Of a stretch of DNA of 34,740 nucleotides, positions 17,269 through 26,174 are shown piece by piece. The first letter of the stretch is position 1; every line of letters begins with the position of its first letter. Where the stretch lies: assembly GCA_018064985.1 (NCBI GenBank), contig JAGHUE010000105.1:1-34740 (forward strand). The letters are read 5' to 3'. The notes under the pieces are model-generated. The model was not told the origin of the DNA and ran no database searches. It saw only the letters and a program-made list of their open reading frames with translations. This DNA is from Candidatus Colicola faecequi (lineage in GTDB: Bacteria > Bacteroidota > Bacteroidia > Bacteroidales > Paludibacteraceae). Position numbers and translations under genes: made by a program.

Positions 17269-19035
17269 ATGAAAAAGAATTTTCTTCTTTCTGCAGCTGC
17301 TCTCTTCGCATCTGCAACTTTGATTGCCGGCAATCCTGCTACTTGGAATGTAACGGATCTCAACCCAGGTGGTACTGACTACACTGGTGCTCTGCCTAGT
17401 GCAATGGCAGGTTGCGCAATGGTATTCGGTGACTATGACAACGATGGCGACCTCGACATGTTCTATGTAGGTGGTCAGAATGCAGACAACGTACACGTTG
17501 GTCTTCTCCAGAACAACAATGGTGCTTTCACTGCAGTAGAACTTTCTTCTGACTTCATCGCTCTCCAGCAGGCTTCTGCTGCTTGGATGGACTACAACAA
17601 CGACGGTAACCTCGACCTTATCATCGTAGGTACTCCTGACGGCACTACCACTTACACCTATGTAATGAAGAACCTCGGTGCTGCTGAAGGCTATGCTTTC
17701 GAAGAGGATATCGACAACTACCTTCCGGGTATCTTTGGCGAGGGTAATGACAACGTACAGCACACCATCGCTGCTATCGACTACAACAACGACGGCTGGA
17801 CCGATCTCGTTCTTTCGGGCAACGCAGGCGCTAAGTGGGATGGCGAGCACGGACGTTTGACCGCTCTCTTCAAGAACGTAAACGGTATCTTCGAGTTCGA
17901 AGATCACGCAACCCTCGGTGCTGAGACCTTCAACCAGGTAAACGGTGGTGGTATCGCAGTAGGCGACGCTAACAACGACGGCTACATGGACCTCCTCATC
18001 GGTGGCTATGATGACGACGCTGACAAGCTTCCTGATGCAGAAGGCGTAGTAAAGAAGGGCAACTGCCGCACCGTTCTCTACATCAACAACGGCAACGGCG
18101 GCTTCACCAAGAGCCCGCTTACCTTTGCTGCTGCTAACAACCAGGGTCTTGCATTCTTCGTAGATGCAAACAACGACGGCTGGAATGATATCGTTGACCT
18201 TGGCCGTGACCTCAACAATGGCTGGGCAAACTCCGCTACTCTCTACACCAACGCTAACGGTACCTTCACCGCTGCTGGTGATGCAGGCTTGGCTGGTGGC
18301 CAGACCGTAATTGGTATGGGTGACCTCAACAACGACGGCAACATGGACTTTGTTCACGCAGGTTGGCCGACCGTAAACATCGCTTACGGCAATGGCGACA
18401 ACACCTTCACCGAGCAGGCATTCGCTGCTAAGGATGGCGACAACTTTGTAGACGCTGCTCTCGGCTCTCTTGCTGCTCGTGGCGGCGCTGTATCAGTTGT
18501 TGACCTCAATGGTGACCTTACCCTCGACATGCACATTTCCGGCTGGTCTGACGCAAACGGCCGCTGGTCTGACGGTATTGCAATGAACACTATCACCGTA
18601 GCTAACCAGGCTCCGACTGCTCCGACCAACGTAGTAGTAGAGAAGGCTGCAGGTGCTTACACCATCAGCTGGGCTGCTGCTACCGACGACCACACTCCTA
18701 CTGCAGCTATCCGCTACAACATCGCAGCTCAGGACGCTGAGGGCAACGTATGGATGCTCGTTCCGGCTGACCTTGCTACCGGTAAGCAGAAGGTTGCAGG
18801 TATGATTCCTGCTTACCTTACCACCACTTCTTACACCTTCAAGGGCGAAGGCTCTTACACCTTCAGCGTACAGGCTATCGATCAGGCTAACGCAGGTTCT
18901 GCATTCGTAGCTGCTCACGGTTCTGCAGTTGAGAACGTAGAAGTAGTAGCTCCGAAGAAGATTGTTGAGAACGGCCAGATCTACATCCTCAAGGGCGATG
19001 CTAAGTACACCGTTCTTGGCCAGAATGTAAAGTAA
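17269..19035 (+). CDS. Secreted FG-GAP/VCBS repeat protein (predicted seven-bladed propeller) with Fn3-like domain
   Basis: Seven Ca-loop motifs (DYDNDGDLDM, DYNNDGNLDL, DYNNDGWTDL, DANNDGYMDL, DANNDGWNDI, DLNNDGNMDF, DLNGDLTLDM); signal peptide. Confidence 0.88.
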   Translation: MKKNFLLSAAALFASATLIAGNPATWNVTDLNPGGTDYTGALPSAMAGCAMVFGDYDNDGDLDMFYVGGQNADNVHVGLLQNNNGAFTAVELSSDFIALQQASAAWMDYNNDGNLDLIIVGTPDGTTTYTYVMKNLGAAEGYAFEEDIDNYLPGIFGEGNDNVQHTIAAIDYNNDGWTDLVLSGNAGAKWDGEHGRLTALFKNVNGIFEFEDHATLGAETFNQVNGGGIAVGDANNDGYMDLLIGGYDDDADKLPDAEGVVKKGNCRTVLYINNGNGGFTKSPLTFAAANNQGLAFFVDANNDGWNDIVDLGRDLNNGWANSATLYTNANGTFTAAGDAGLAGGQTVIGMGDLNNDGNMDFVHAGWPTVNIAYGNGDNTFTEQAFAAKDGDNFVDAALGSLAARGGAVSVVDLNGDLTLDMHISGWSDANGRWSDGIAMNTITVANQAPTAPTNVVVEKAAGAYTISWAAATDDHTPTAAIRYNIAAQDAEGNVWMLVPADLATGKQKVAGMIPAYLTTTSYTFKGEGSYTFSVQAIDQANAGSAFVAAHGSAVENVEVVAPKKIVENGQIYILKGDAKYTVLGQNVK

Positions 19036-19050
19036 TCTAATTTCTCCTTA

Positions 19051-19084
19051 GGCAAGGCGGCATTGTGTCGCCTTGCCTTCTTTT
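19051..19084 (+). terminator. Rho-independent terminator
   Basis: GGCAAGGCG-gcattgtgt-CGCCTTGCC followed by TTCTTTT. Confidence 0.85.
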
Positions 19085-19111
19085 AATACTAAAAACTGTG
19101 CTTAAATCTAT

Positions 19112-21352
19112 ATGAAAAAACTTGCACTTTTTCTCATCCTCTTCGCATCAACGTGGCTTCATGCGGCAGACTTCACTCAGGGCGTATGGCGGCTCAGCGT
19201 ATCCGCTCAGAATGGCTCTGCAGACCTCTATAAAGGCAATACGCAGATCCTCTCGCGCAACAGTGCGGCTGTAAAGATCGACGGGGTAGAGTATCAGCTC
19301 GCAGCCTTAACTATCGACTCTATTTCCAGCACGGCTGTTTCCGACCAATTCGGTCAGGGAACGGCAGTAAGCGTGCATGCATCGGTAAATGCCGATACCA
19401 AACTCGTACATACCTATTATCTTTATGATAATACCGACTATATTCTTACGCAAGTAAGCCTTTTGAGCGACCAACGCATCCGCTCCAACTACATGGCGCC
19501 AATCAAATCGGACACTATCGCATGTCTGCCGGAAGAGCAGGGCAATGTATTGCTGCGTGTGCCGTTTGACAACGATGAATGGATCCGCTACAAAACGTTC
19601 GCTTTCGGCAACGAACGCAACAGCTATGAAGTAGGTACGGTTTTTCATCAGAAGCTTCATAACGGCCTCGTATTGGGCTCTATCCAACATACTGATTGGA
19701 AAACCAAGATTACGTATGCTACCGCTGCGCCCAACAAAGTGACCAAACTGCTGGCATTTGGCGGCGCATCCGACACGTATACCCGCGACAGCATCGCTCA
19801 CGGTTCGCTCGTGGGCAACGAAATCCATTCCCCGCTCATGATGATCGGTCTGTTTGCCGATTGGCGCGAGGGCATGGAGCTTTATGGCGACCTGTGCGCT
19901 ATCGAGGCTCCGAAGCTCGAATGGAACAGCGGCAAACCGTTCGCATGGAACAGCTGGGGCGTGCTGCAGACCAGCATCCGCTATATGAATGCCAGCCAAT
20001 CGGCTCTCTTCATTGCCGACAGCCTGATGAGCCGCGGCTATCAGAACGATGGCGTGATGTATATGGACCTCGATTCGTATTGGGACAACATGACGGGCGG
20101 TGATCTTCGCCGCTTCTCGCAGTTCTGCAACGCCCGCAATCAGAAGTCGGGCATTTACTGGACTCCGTTCGTAGACTGGGCCAACAATCCGGATCGCATT
20201 GTAGAAGGTACGACCAACACCCGCTACAAGGATATCTGGCTCTATCAGAAAGGCAAACCGATCAAGCGCACAGGCGCTTCGGCCTGCGACCCGACTCATC
20301 CGGGTACGAAAGCACGTATGCGTCATTTCATTGACAATTTCTCGTATTGGGGCTACGAGTTCCTGAAGCTTGACTTCATGGATCACGGTATTCAGGAGGC
20401 TGACCACTGGTATGATACGACCGTCACGACCGGCGTGCAGGCTTATTGCCACGGTATGGCTTATCTGGATTCGCTGATTGCCGGCCGGATGTATCTTAAC
20501 CTATCGATTGCCCCACTTTTCCCCGCACATTTCGCTCATGGACGAAGAATAGCATGCGATGCGTACGCATCGGTAGGCAACTCGGAGTATACGCTCAACT
20601 CTACCACATACGGCTGGTGGCCCGACCACGTATATTCGTACAACGACCCGGATAACATTGTGTTCAAAGGACAGATTCTGGGCGTGAACCGCATCCGCTT
20701 GGGCTCCGCGCTCGTAACGGGTATGCTGTGCATCGGCGATGACTATTCCAACTCGGGCGACGAAACCGCCAAGCAGCGCGCAAAAGACCTCCTTTCGAAC
20801 AAGGACCTGATGCAGATGGCAAGAGAGACCAAGTCGTTCCGTCCGCTGGTAGTGCCGACGGCAGGCGATTCTGCCGCTTCGTATTACTATACCACGGTAG
20901 AAGATACGGCTTACGTAGGGCTCTTCAATTATGGTGGCGCTCGTCCGACGGTTACTGTCCGTTTTGCAGATCTTGGCATCGAACCGGGCGAATATGTGGT
21001 AAAAGAACTCTGGGAAGGCGCATATGAGATGGCCACGGATGAGTTCTCCGTACGGATGCCTCGCCAGAATTGCCTATTCTACAAGATTTATAAGGGCAGT
21101 ATCCCGCCGGAATCGGCATTGGAGAACGTGAAAGGTGCGAAGATGAAGTGCTATCCGAACCCTTGCACGAATGAACTCCGACTGGGCATTCCGACGGCAG
21201 AAACCGTAGAGGTCTTCTCGGCTGATTCGCAGCTGGTTGCTTCTTACAAGAATACGAATATCCTGAATGTATCCGGCCTACCTGCCGGCTGCTATACGCT
21301 GCGTGCTATTGCAGAAGACGAAGTCTATACCTCCCGTTTCATCAAGAAATGA
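19112..21352 (+). CDS. Secreted clan GH-D-like (GH36/GH27-type) alpha-galactosidase-like hydrolase with C-terminal T9SS type A sorting domain
   Basis: 'FAWNSWGVLQ', 'GYEFLKLDFMDHG' (candidate nucleophile), 'SIAPLFPAHFAHGRRIACDAYASVGNSEYTLN'; C-terminus 'MKCYPNPCTNELRLGIPTAETVEVFSADSQLVASY...LNVSGLPAGCYTLRAIAEDEVYTSRFIKK'. Confidence 0.8.
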   Translation: MKKLALFLILFASTWLHAADFTQGVWRLSVSAQNGSADLYKGNTQILSRNSAAVKIDGVEYQLAALTIDSISSTAVSDQFGQGTAVSVHASVNADTKLVHTYYLYDNTDYILTQVSLLSDQRIRSNYMAPIKSDTIACLPEEQGNVLLRVPFDNDEWIRYKTFAFGNERNSYEVGTVFHQKLHNGLVLGSIQHTDWKTKITYATAAPNKVTKLLAFGGASDTYTRDSIAHGSLVGNEIHSPLMMIGLFADWREGMELYGDLCAIEAPKLEWNSGKPFAWNSWGVLQTSIRYMNASQSALFIADSLMSRGYQNDGVMYMDLDSYWDNMTGGDLRRFSQFCNARNQKSGIYWTPFVDWANNPDRIVEGTTNTRYKDIWLYQKGKPIKRTGASACDPTHPGTKARMRHFIDNFSYWGYEFLKLDFMDHGIQEADHWYDTTVTTGVQAYCHGMAYLDSLIAGRMYLNLSIAPLFPAHFAHGRRIACDAYASVGNSEYTLNSTTYGWWPDHVYSYNDPDNIVFKGQILGVNRIRLGSALVTGMLCIGDDYSNSGDETAKQRAKDLLSNKDLMQMARETKSFRPLVVPTAGDSAASYYYTTVEDTAYVGLFNYGGARPTVTVRFADLGIEPGEYVVKELWEGAYEMATDEFSVRMPRQNCLFYKIYKGSIPPESALENVKGAKMKCYPNPCTNELRLGIPTAETVEVFSADSQLVASYKNTNILNVSGLPAGCYTLRAIAEDEVYTSRFIKK

Positions 21353-22365
21353 GTGCTACCGAACTGAAAATCTTCCGCTTGGAGCATTCTTCGGGTGCTT
21401 ATGTGGAGCTGACATCGATGGGTGCCTCGTGGATTTCGGCTGTGATGCCCGACCGCGAGGGCAAGTTGGCCGACGTATTGCTGGGCTACCCGACAATAGA
21501 GGGATTTCTTTCCGACCCGAATTATATGGGGCGGACCATCGGGCGCTTTGCCAATCGCATCAAAGACGCATCGTTCGCGCTTGACGGAAAAGAATACAAG
21601 CTTGACCGGAATGACGGCCAGAACAGCAACCATTCCGGTTGTGCGGGCTTTTCTCATAAGCTTTTTGACGCTGAGCAGTTGGCTGATAATGCCGTGCGTT
21701 TTTCGCTCGTAAGCGAAGACGGCGATGGCGGCTTCCCCGGAGAAGTGCATCTGACGGTGACATACACGCTGACGGATGCGCTCTGCCTGAAAATCGATTA
21801 TGAGGCCACCACAACAGAAGTGACTCCGCTGAACCTGACCAACCATGCGTATTTCAACCTGGATGCAGAAGGCGATATCCTTTCACACGAACTGATGATT
21901 CCGACCGACCGAATGCTGGAAGCAGACGAGGCGTTTATTCCGAGCGGCAAGGTAGTGGACGTGAGAGGAGGGGCTTTCGATTTTCTGCATAAGAAACCTA
22001 TCGGGCGGGATATCGACATGAAAAACGAGCAGTTTGTCTGGAACCGAGGCTACAATCATTGCTATCTCTTCACGGAGGAGCGACGAGATGAAGCCTGCGG
22101 CTTGCGGGCAGAATTGTCTTCGCGGAAATCGGGCCGCTGCCTGCGGGTGTATTCCACACTGCCTGCCATGCAGGTATATACGGGCGGCTACCTGGATTCA
22201 GAAACGGAAGGACGCTTCGGACGACGGGTACAACCGTCGGACGGTGTGGCATTGGAGGCACAATTCTGCCCTGATTCGCCGAATAAACCGCAGTTCCCTT
22301 CGTGCATTCTCCGAAAAGGGGAGCGCTACATGCATACGATCATTTTCGCCTTCACTACTCTTTAA
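21349..22365 (+). CDS. galM: Aldose 1-epimerase (galactose mutarotase)
   Basis: 'GRTIGRFANRIKDASF', 'NHSGCAGFSHKLF', 'LTNHAYFNLDAEGDILSHEL'; start overlaps the upstream stop (ATGA). Confidence 0.93.
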   Translation: MSATELKIFRLEHSSGAYVELTSMGASWISAVMPDREGKLADVLLGYPTIEGFLSDPNYMGRTIGRFANRIKDASFALDGKEYKLDRNDGQNSNHSGCAGFSHKLFDAEQLADNAVRFSLVSEDGDGGFPGEVHLTVTYTLTDALCLKIDYEATTTEVTPLNLTNHAYFNLDAEGDILSHELMIPTDRMLEADEAFIPSGKVVDVRGGAFDFLHKKPIGRDIDMKNEQFVWNRGYNHCYLFTEERRDEACGLRAELSSRKSGRCLRVYSTLPAMQVYTGGYLDSETEGRFGRRVQPSDGVALEAQFCPDSPNKPQFPSCILRKGERYMHTIIFAFTTL

Positions 22366-22387
22366 TCAATATTTATTTCTCATTACT

Positions 22388-22648
22388 ATGAAACGCATAC
22401 TATCTCTTCTTCTGCTCGTGGCTGCACTACTGACTTCCTGCGGGAAATCGTATGACCTCCACTCGCCTGACGGCCGAATGACCGTACATATTGAGAGGGC
22501 TCCGCTGTCGTATACGCTTTCGTATGACGGAACGACGGTGGCTGCTCCGTCAGAACTGGCACTGATGCTGGCCGACTCCGTGGTGTGGAACGGCGGCAGA
22601 TGCCTTGGCTTGAAGATGCGTGAGGTAACAATACGGTTTGCCCGGTAG
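22388..22648 (+). CDS. N-terminal fragment of GH97 lipoprotein (frameshifted)
   Basis: ATG at 22388; lipobox 'LLLLVAALLTSC'; GH97-like N-terminus 'YDLHSPDGRMTVHI'; continues in the -1 frame near 22627. Confidence 0.8.
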   Translation: MKRILSLLLLVAALLTSCGKSYDLHSPDGRMTVHIERAPLSYTLSYDGTTVAAPSELALMLADSVVWNGGRCLGLKMREVTIRFAR

Positions 22649-22689
22649 TAGGCAAGAACGATGAGATTGCTGATGAATACCGCGAGCTG

Positions 22690-24351
22690 GTGCTCGATTT
22701 CGGCGATTATACGGTGGTTTTCCGCGCATACAACGAAGGCTTTGCCTATCGGTTTGTGGCAAATGGAAGCGCATGGGATTCGCTTGTAGTAATGGACGAA
22801 CTGGCAGAATTCCGCTTCCCGACCGATCCGGCCGTGATCTTCGGCGAGACGAACAACCTGACTGCATGGGAGCTGTCGAACACCGTTTATCCTGCCGTTT
22901 CGGCTATCGATTCCGGCAAATATGCTATTACTCCGACCGTGTTTACAGACAGCGCGAATGCAATGACGTGGGTGGTAGCGGAATCGGATCTGCACGCTTA
23001 TCCGGGCATGTATCTCCAGAAACAGGAGGACTGCCTCAGGGGCTATTGGGCAAAATCGCCCAAGAAAGTGGTAATGGGGTCGTGGGGCAACTTTGTAACG
23101 GTAGTAGACGAGCGCGAAGAGAGTATTGCCACCGTGCCTGCTAATCACGCATTCCCATGGCGCATCATCATTCCTACGAAAGACGACAAATCGCTGCTGA
23201 ACAACGAACTGATTTACCTGCTGGCCGAACCCTGCAAGATAAGCGATACTTCGTGGATCAAACCGGGTAAGTCGACCTGGGAGTGGTGGCATTGCGCGAT
23301 AGTGGAAGACCCTGCGCTGAAGAACAGAAAAGCATCGCTCAGTACCGACCTCTATAAGTATTACATCGATTTCGCTTCGGAAAACGGATTGGAATATCTG
23401 CTGATCGATGCCGGCTGGAACAACCTGTTCCGCCCGACAGAACTGAATCCGAACGTGGATATTCATGAGATAATCCGCTACGGCAAAGAGAAGAACGTAG
23501 GCGTATGGCTGTGGATGGTAGCATCTACGCTGATCCAGAACCACGACTGCTATCTCGATACGGTAAGCGCATGGGGTGCAGCGGGTGTGAAGATTGATTT
23601 CTTCGACCGTGATGATGATATGATCATGCGCGAATATGATGCACTGGCGAAGGCTTGTGCGGAACGCCATCTGCTGGTGGATTTCCACGGATGCAGCAAG
23701 CCGACCGGCTTGAACCGTGCTTATCCGAACGTGCTCAACTACGAGGCTGTTCGCGGTATGGAGTGCATGAAATGGGATACGAGCACCAATCCGGATTACC
23801 GGATGCAATTCGTTTTCGGCCGTATGCTGGCCGGCTCGATGGACTATACACCGGGCTCAATGCGCAATGTGAATCCGGATAAATTCCGCCCGATCGATCC
23901 GGGATTGCCTGTAACGCTTGGTACCCGAGCACAAGAGCTGGCAATGTACGTGGTGTTTGACGATTATTTCGCCATGCTTTGCGATTCGCCCGATGCTTAT
24001 CGTAAGGACAGCACTGTGCTTCGCTTCCTCCAGAAAGTGCCGACCGTATGGAACAAGACCCTTCCGCTGGATGCAAAGGTAGGGGAGAAGGCAGTAGTAG
24101 CCAAACGGACCGGAGAACGCTGGTACGTAGGCGGCATGTGCGGATGGCGAGGCGCGGAGACACACGTAGAAATGTCGTTCCTGGAGCCGGGCACTACGTA
24201 TACGATGACGCTTTATGCCGATGCGGACGATTGCGCCAAGGATGCGTCACACTACAGCTGCTCGACATCGGAAGTGACCTCAGAAACGGAGCTGGATATG
24301 ACGATGGCTTCCGGCGGCGGCTTCGTGATGGTGATTGAGCCAAACAAATAA
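22690..24351 (+). CDS. Glycoside hydrolase family 97, main part (retaining, alpha-galactosidase-like)
   Basis: 'FRAYNEGFAYRF', 'WIKPGKSTWEWWH', 'LLIDAGWNN', 'GAAGVKIDFFDRDDD', 'LVDFHGCSKPTGLNRAYPNVLNYEAVRGME'. Track start 22690 is GTG; the frame is open back to 22624. Confidence 0.92.
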   Translation: MLDFGDYTVVFRAYNEGFAYRFVANGSAWDSLVVMDELAEFRFPTDPAVIFGETNNLTAWELSNTVYPAVSAIDSGKYAITPTVFTDSANAMTWVVAESDLHAYPGMYLQKQEDCLRGYWAKSPKKVVMGSWGNFVTVVDEREESIATVPANHAFPWRIIIPTKDDKSLLNNELIYLLAEPCKISDTSWIKPGKSTWEWWHCAIVEDPALKNRKASLSTDLYKYYIDFASENGLEYLLIDAGWNNLFRPTELNPNVDIHEIIRYGKEKNVGVWLWMVASTLIQNHDCYLDTVSAWGAAGVKIDFFDRDDDMIMREYDALAKACAERHLLVDFHGCSKPTGLNRAYPNVLNYEAVRGMECMKWDTSTNPDYRMQFVFGRMLAGSMDYTPGSMRNVNPDKFRPIDPGLPVTLGTRAQELAMYVVFDDYFAMLCDSPDAYRKDSTVLRFLQKVPTVWNKTLPLDAKVGEKAVVAKRTGERWYVGGMCGWRGAETHVEMSFLEPGTTYTMTLYADADDCAKDASHYSCSTSEVTSETELDMTMASGGGFVMVIEPNK

Positions 24352-24554
24352 AGGGGTGCTCTAAAAATTCCCCGTAAACAAGTTAATCAATAAATATTGG
24401 GCGTGAAAAAACTTTTTTGACGCTTTGGATTTTTTGCTTGTATCTTGCTGACTTGCATTTAGTCGCAATGCCCACATTGCTTCTTCATTCAAGCCAACAG
24501 TTTACTAAACAAAAATCTCCAAATCATTCAAAAGGCAATTATTAGAACACCCCT
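24352..24554. repeat. MITE-like intergenic element, copy 1 (~203 bp, terminal inverted repeats)
   Basis: Left end AGGGGTGCTCTAA, right end TTAGAACACCCCT; shares a 33-nt identical core with copy 2. Confidence 0.85.
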
Positions 24555-24563
24555 ATAACATAT

Positions 24564-25964
24564 ATGCGAAACAAAGCATTTCTCAAACATATCGAATATC
24601 CCGAATTCGGCAAGCCCGAGGTGCCAGCCGCCGTAGGAACGGCTGAACTGCAGGACCGAATGGCCGCTTGCCGCAAGCGCATGCAAGCCGATGGCCTCTC
24701 GCACTTGCTGGTGTACGGCGACAGGGAACATTTTGCCAACCTACTGTACGTATGCGGTTTTGATCCTCGCTTCGAGGAAGCGTTGCTGATATTGAGCACA
24801 GCAGAAAAGAATCCGCTCCTCTTGGTGGGCAATGAAGGCAAAGGGCATCTGGGCGCTTCGCCTCTATACCGAGACGGGCTGCTCCGATTCGAGTGTTATC
24901 AACCGTTCTCGCTGATGAGCCAGCCGCGCGAATCGTTCCGCACACTGGAAACGATTCTGGCAGAGGAATTGGAAGGTGCGGGGAAAGTAGGCTTGGCAGG
25001 ATGGAAAACCTACGAGGCTGACGGCTTTGAAAACGCGCAGTTTGTAACGGACGTTCCGTCGTATATCGCAGACACGGTAAGAGGTATTGCGGGAGCGGAA
25101 CAGACGGTGAACTCGACAGGTATTTTCGTGTCGCCTGATAACGGACTGAGGTCGCATCTGAGTCCCTTCGAAGTCGCATACTTCGAGTATGCCAATTATA
25201 TGGGTACGGAGGCCGTAAAAGCCATCCTGAAGAACTTCCGCGCAGATGCGACGGACTACGAACTGATGCAGTCGGCTCCTTTTACGGGTGCCCCGTTTGC
25301 CTGCCACCCGAGCATCAAGAGTCTGGGTAATCTGCATTACAGCCTCACGAGCCCGACGGGCGATAAGATAGCAATGGGCAGACCGGCTTCCGTAAGCATT
25401 TCTTACTGGGGCTGCAATATATGCAGGGCAGGATGGGTAGCCGCCGGGCCTGGAGACATGCCCGAAAAAGCCAAGGACTACGTGGATGCCTATGTGGCTC
25501 CGTATGCAGAGGGCATTGCCTGCTGGCTGGAGAATCTCCGCATAGGAAAAAAAGGCGGAGAACTCTGGCAGATTATCCAGGAAAAGCTTCCGTTTGATCA
25601 GTTCGGTGTGTATCTCAACCCCGGCCATCTGATTCATTTTGACGAGTGGACTTCGAGCCCTATATATGAAGGCTCGGATATACGGCTTCAGTCGGGCATG
25701 TATATCCAGAGCGATATTATTCCGCGTTCATCGACCTACAATTCTTCAAGAATGGAGGAAGGATTTGTGCTGGCGGATAAGAAACTCAGAAGCCGGATCA
25801 AAGAGATGTATCCTGCCGTGTATGCGCGCTGTATGGCTCGCCGCGAATGGATGGAATCGCTCGGCTGGACAGTTCCGGAAGAAGTGCTTCCGCTATCGGA
25901 CATGGCGGGCATCATTATCCCCTTCTTCCTGGATTATCAAAACGTAATGACATTTAAGGGGTGA
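24564..25964 (+). CDS. M24 (Xaa-Pro aminopeptidase/creatinase-fold) family protein, active site apparently degenerate
   Basis: Two-domain creatinase-like layout; 'NPGHLIHFDEW', 'LQSGMYIQSDIIP', 'RMEEGFVLAD' align with M24 motifs but usual metal ligands are altered. Confidence 0.75.
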   Translation: MRNKAFLKHIEYPEFGKPEVPAAVGTAELQDRMAACRKRMQADGLSHLLVYGDREHFANLLYVCGFDPRFEEALLILSTAEKNPLLLVGNEGKGHLGASPLYRDGLLRFECYQPFSLMSQPRESFRTLETILAEELEGAGKVGLAGWKTYEADGFENAQFVTDVPSYIADTVRGIAGAEQTVNSTGIFVSPDNGLRSHLSPFEVAYFEYANYMGTEAVKAILKNFRADATDYELMQSAPFTGAPFACHPSIKSLGNLHYSLTSPTGDKIAMGRPASVSISYWGCNICRAGWVAAGPGDMPEKAKDYVDAYVAPYAEGIACWLENLRIGKKGGELWQIIQEKLPFDQFGVYLNPGHLIHFDEWTSSPIYEGSDIRLQSGMYIQSDIIPRSSTYNSSRMEEGFVLADKKLRSRIKEMYPAVYARCMARREWMESLGWTVPEEVLPLSDMAGIIIPFFLDYQNVMTFKG

Positions 25965-26158
25965 TCTAATTATTCCCCGTAAACATGTTAAACATTAAAT
26001 AATGAGTGCATAAATACTTTTTGGTGCTTTGGATTTTTTGCTTGTATCTTGCTGACTTTCACTCAGTCATAGTGCCCGCACTACTCCTTCATTCAAGACA
26101 ACAATCTACTAAACAAAAATATCCCAATCACACAGAAAGCAATTATTAGAACACCCCT
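25957..26158. repeat. MITE-like intergenic element, copy 2 (~202 bp, terminal inverted repeats)
   Basis: Left end AGGGGTGATCTAA, right end TTATTAGAACACCCCT; 33-nt core GCTTTGGATTTTTTGCTTGTATCTTGCTGACTT identical to copy 1. Confidence 0.85.
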
Positions 26159-26174
26159 TAAATAAAACTGAAAT

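Noticed and set aside
17269-19035. DNA-level tandem repeat or CRISPR-like periodicity in the VCBS gene
   Set aside because: The 'AACAACGACGG'-type recurrences encode the DxNxDG calcium loops and are irregularly spaced; not CRISPR.
22615-22640. Programmed -1 ribosomal frameshift in GH97
   Set aside because: No X-XXY-YYZ slippery heptamer at the junction; a lost A in a short A run is simpler.
22034-22648. 204-aa + ORF start inside galM
   Set aside because: The real start is the ATG at 22388 with a lipoprotein signal; upstream codons are out-of-frame galM sequence.
24422-24454. 33-nt conserved core of the repeat as a promoter (TATCTTGC)
   Set aside because: Fits TAnnTTTG poorly (two mismatches); not supportable without TSS data.
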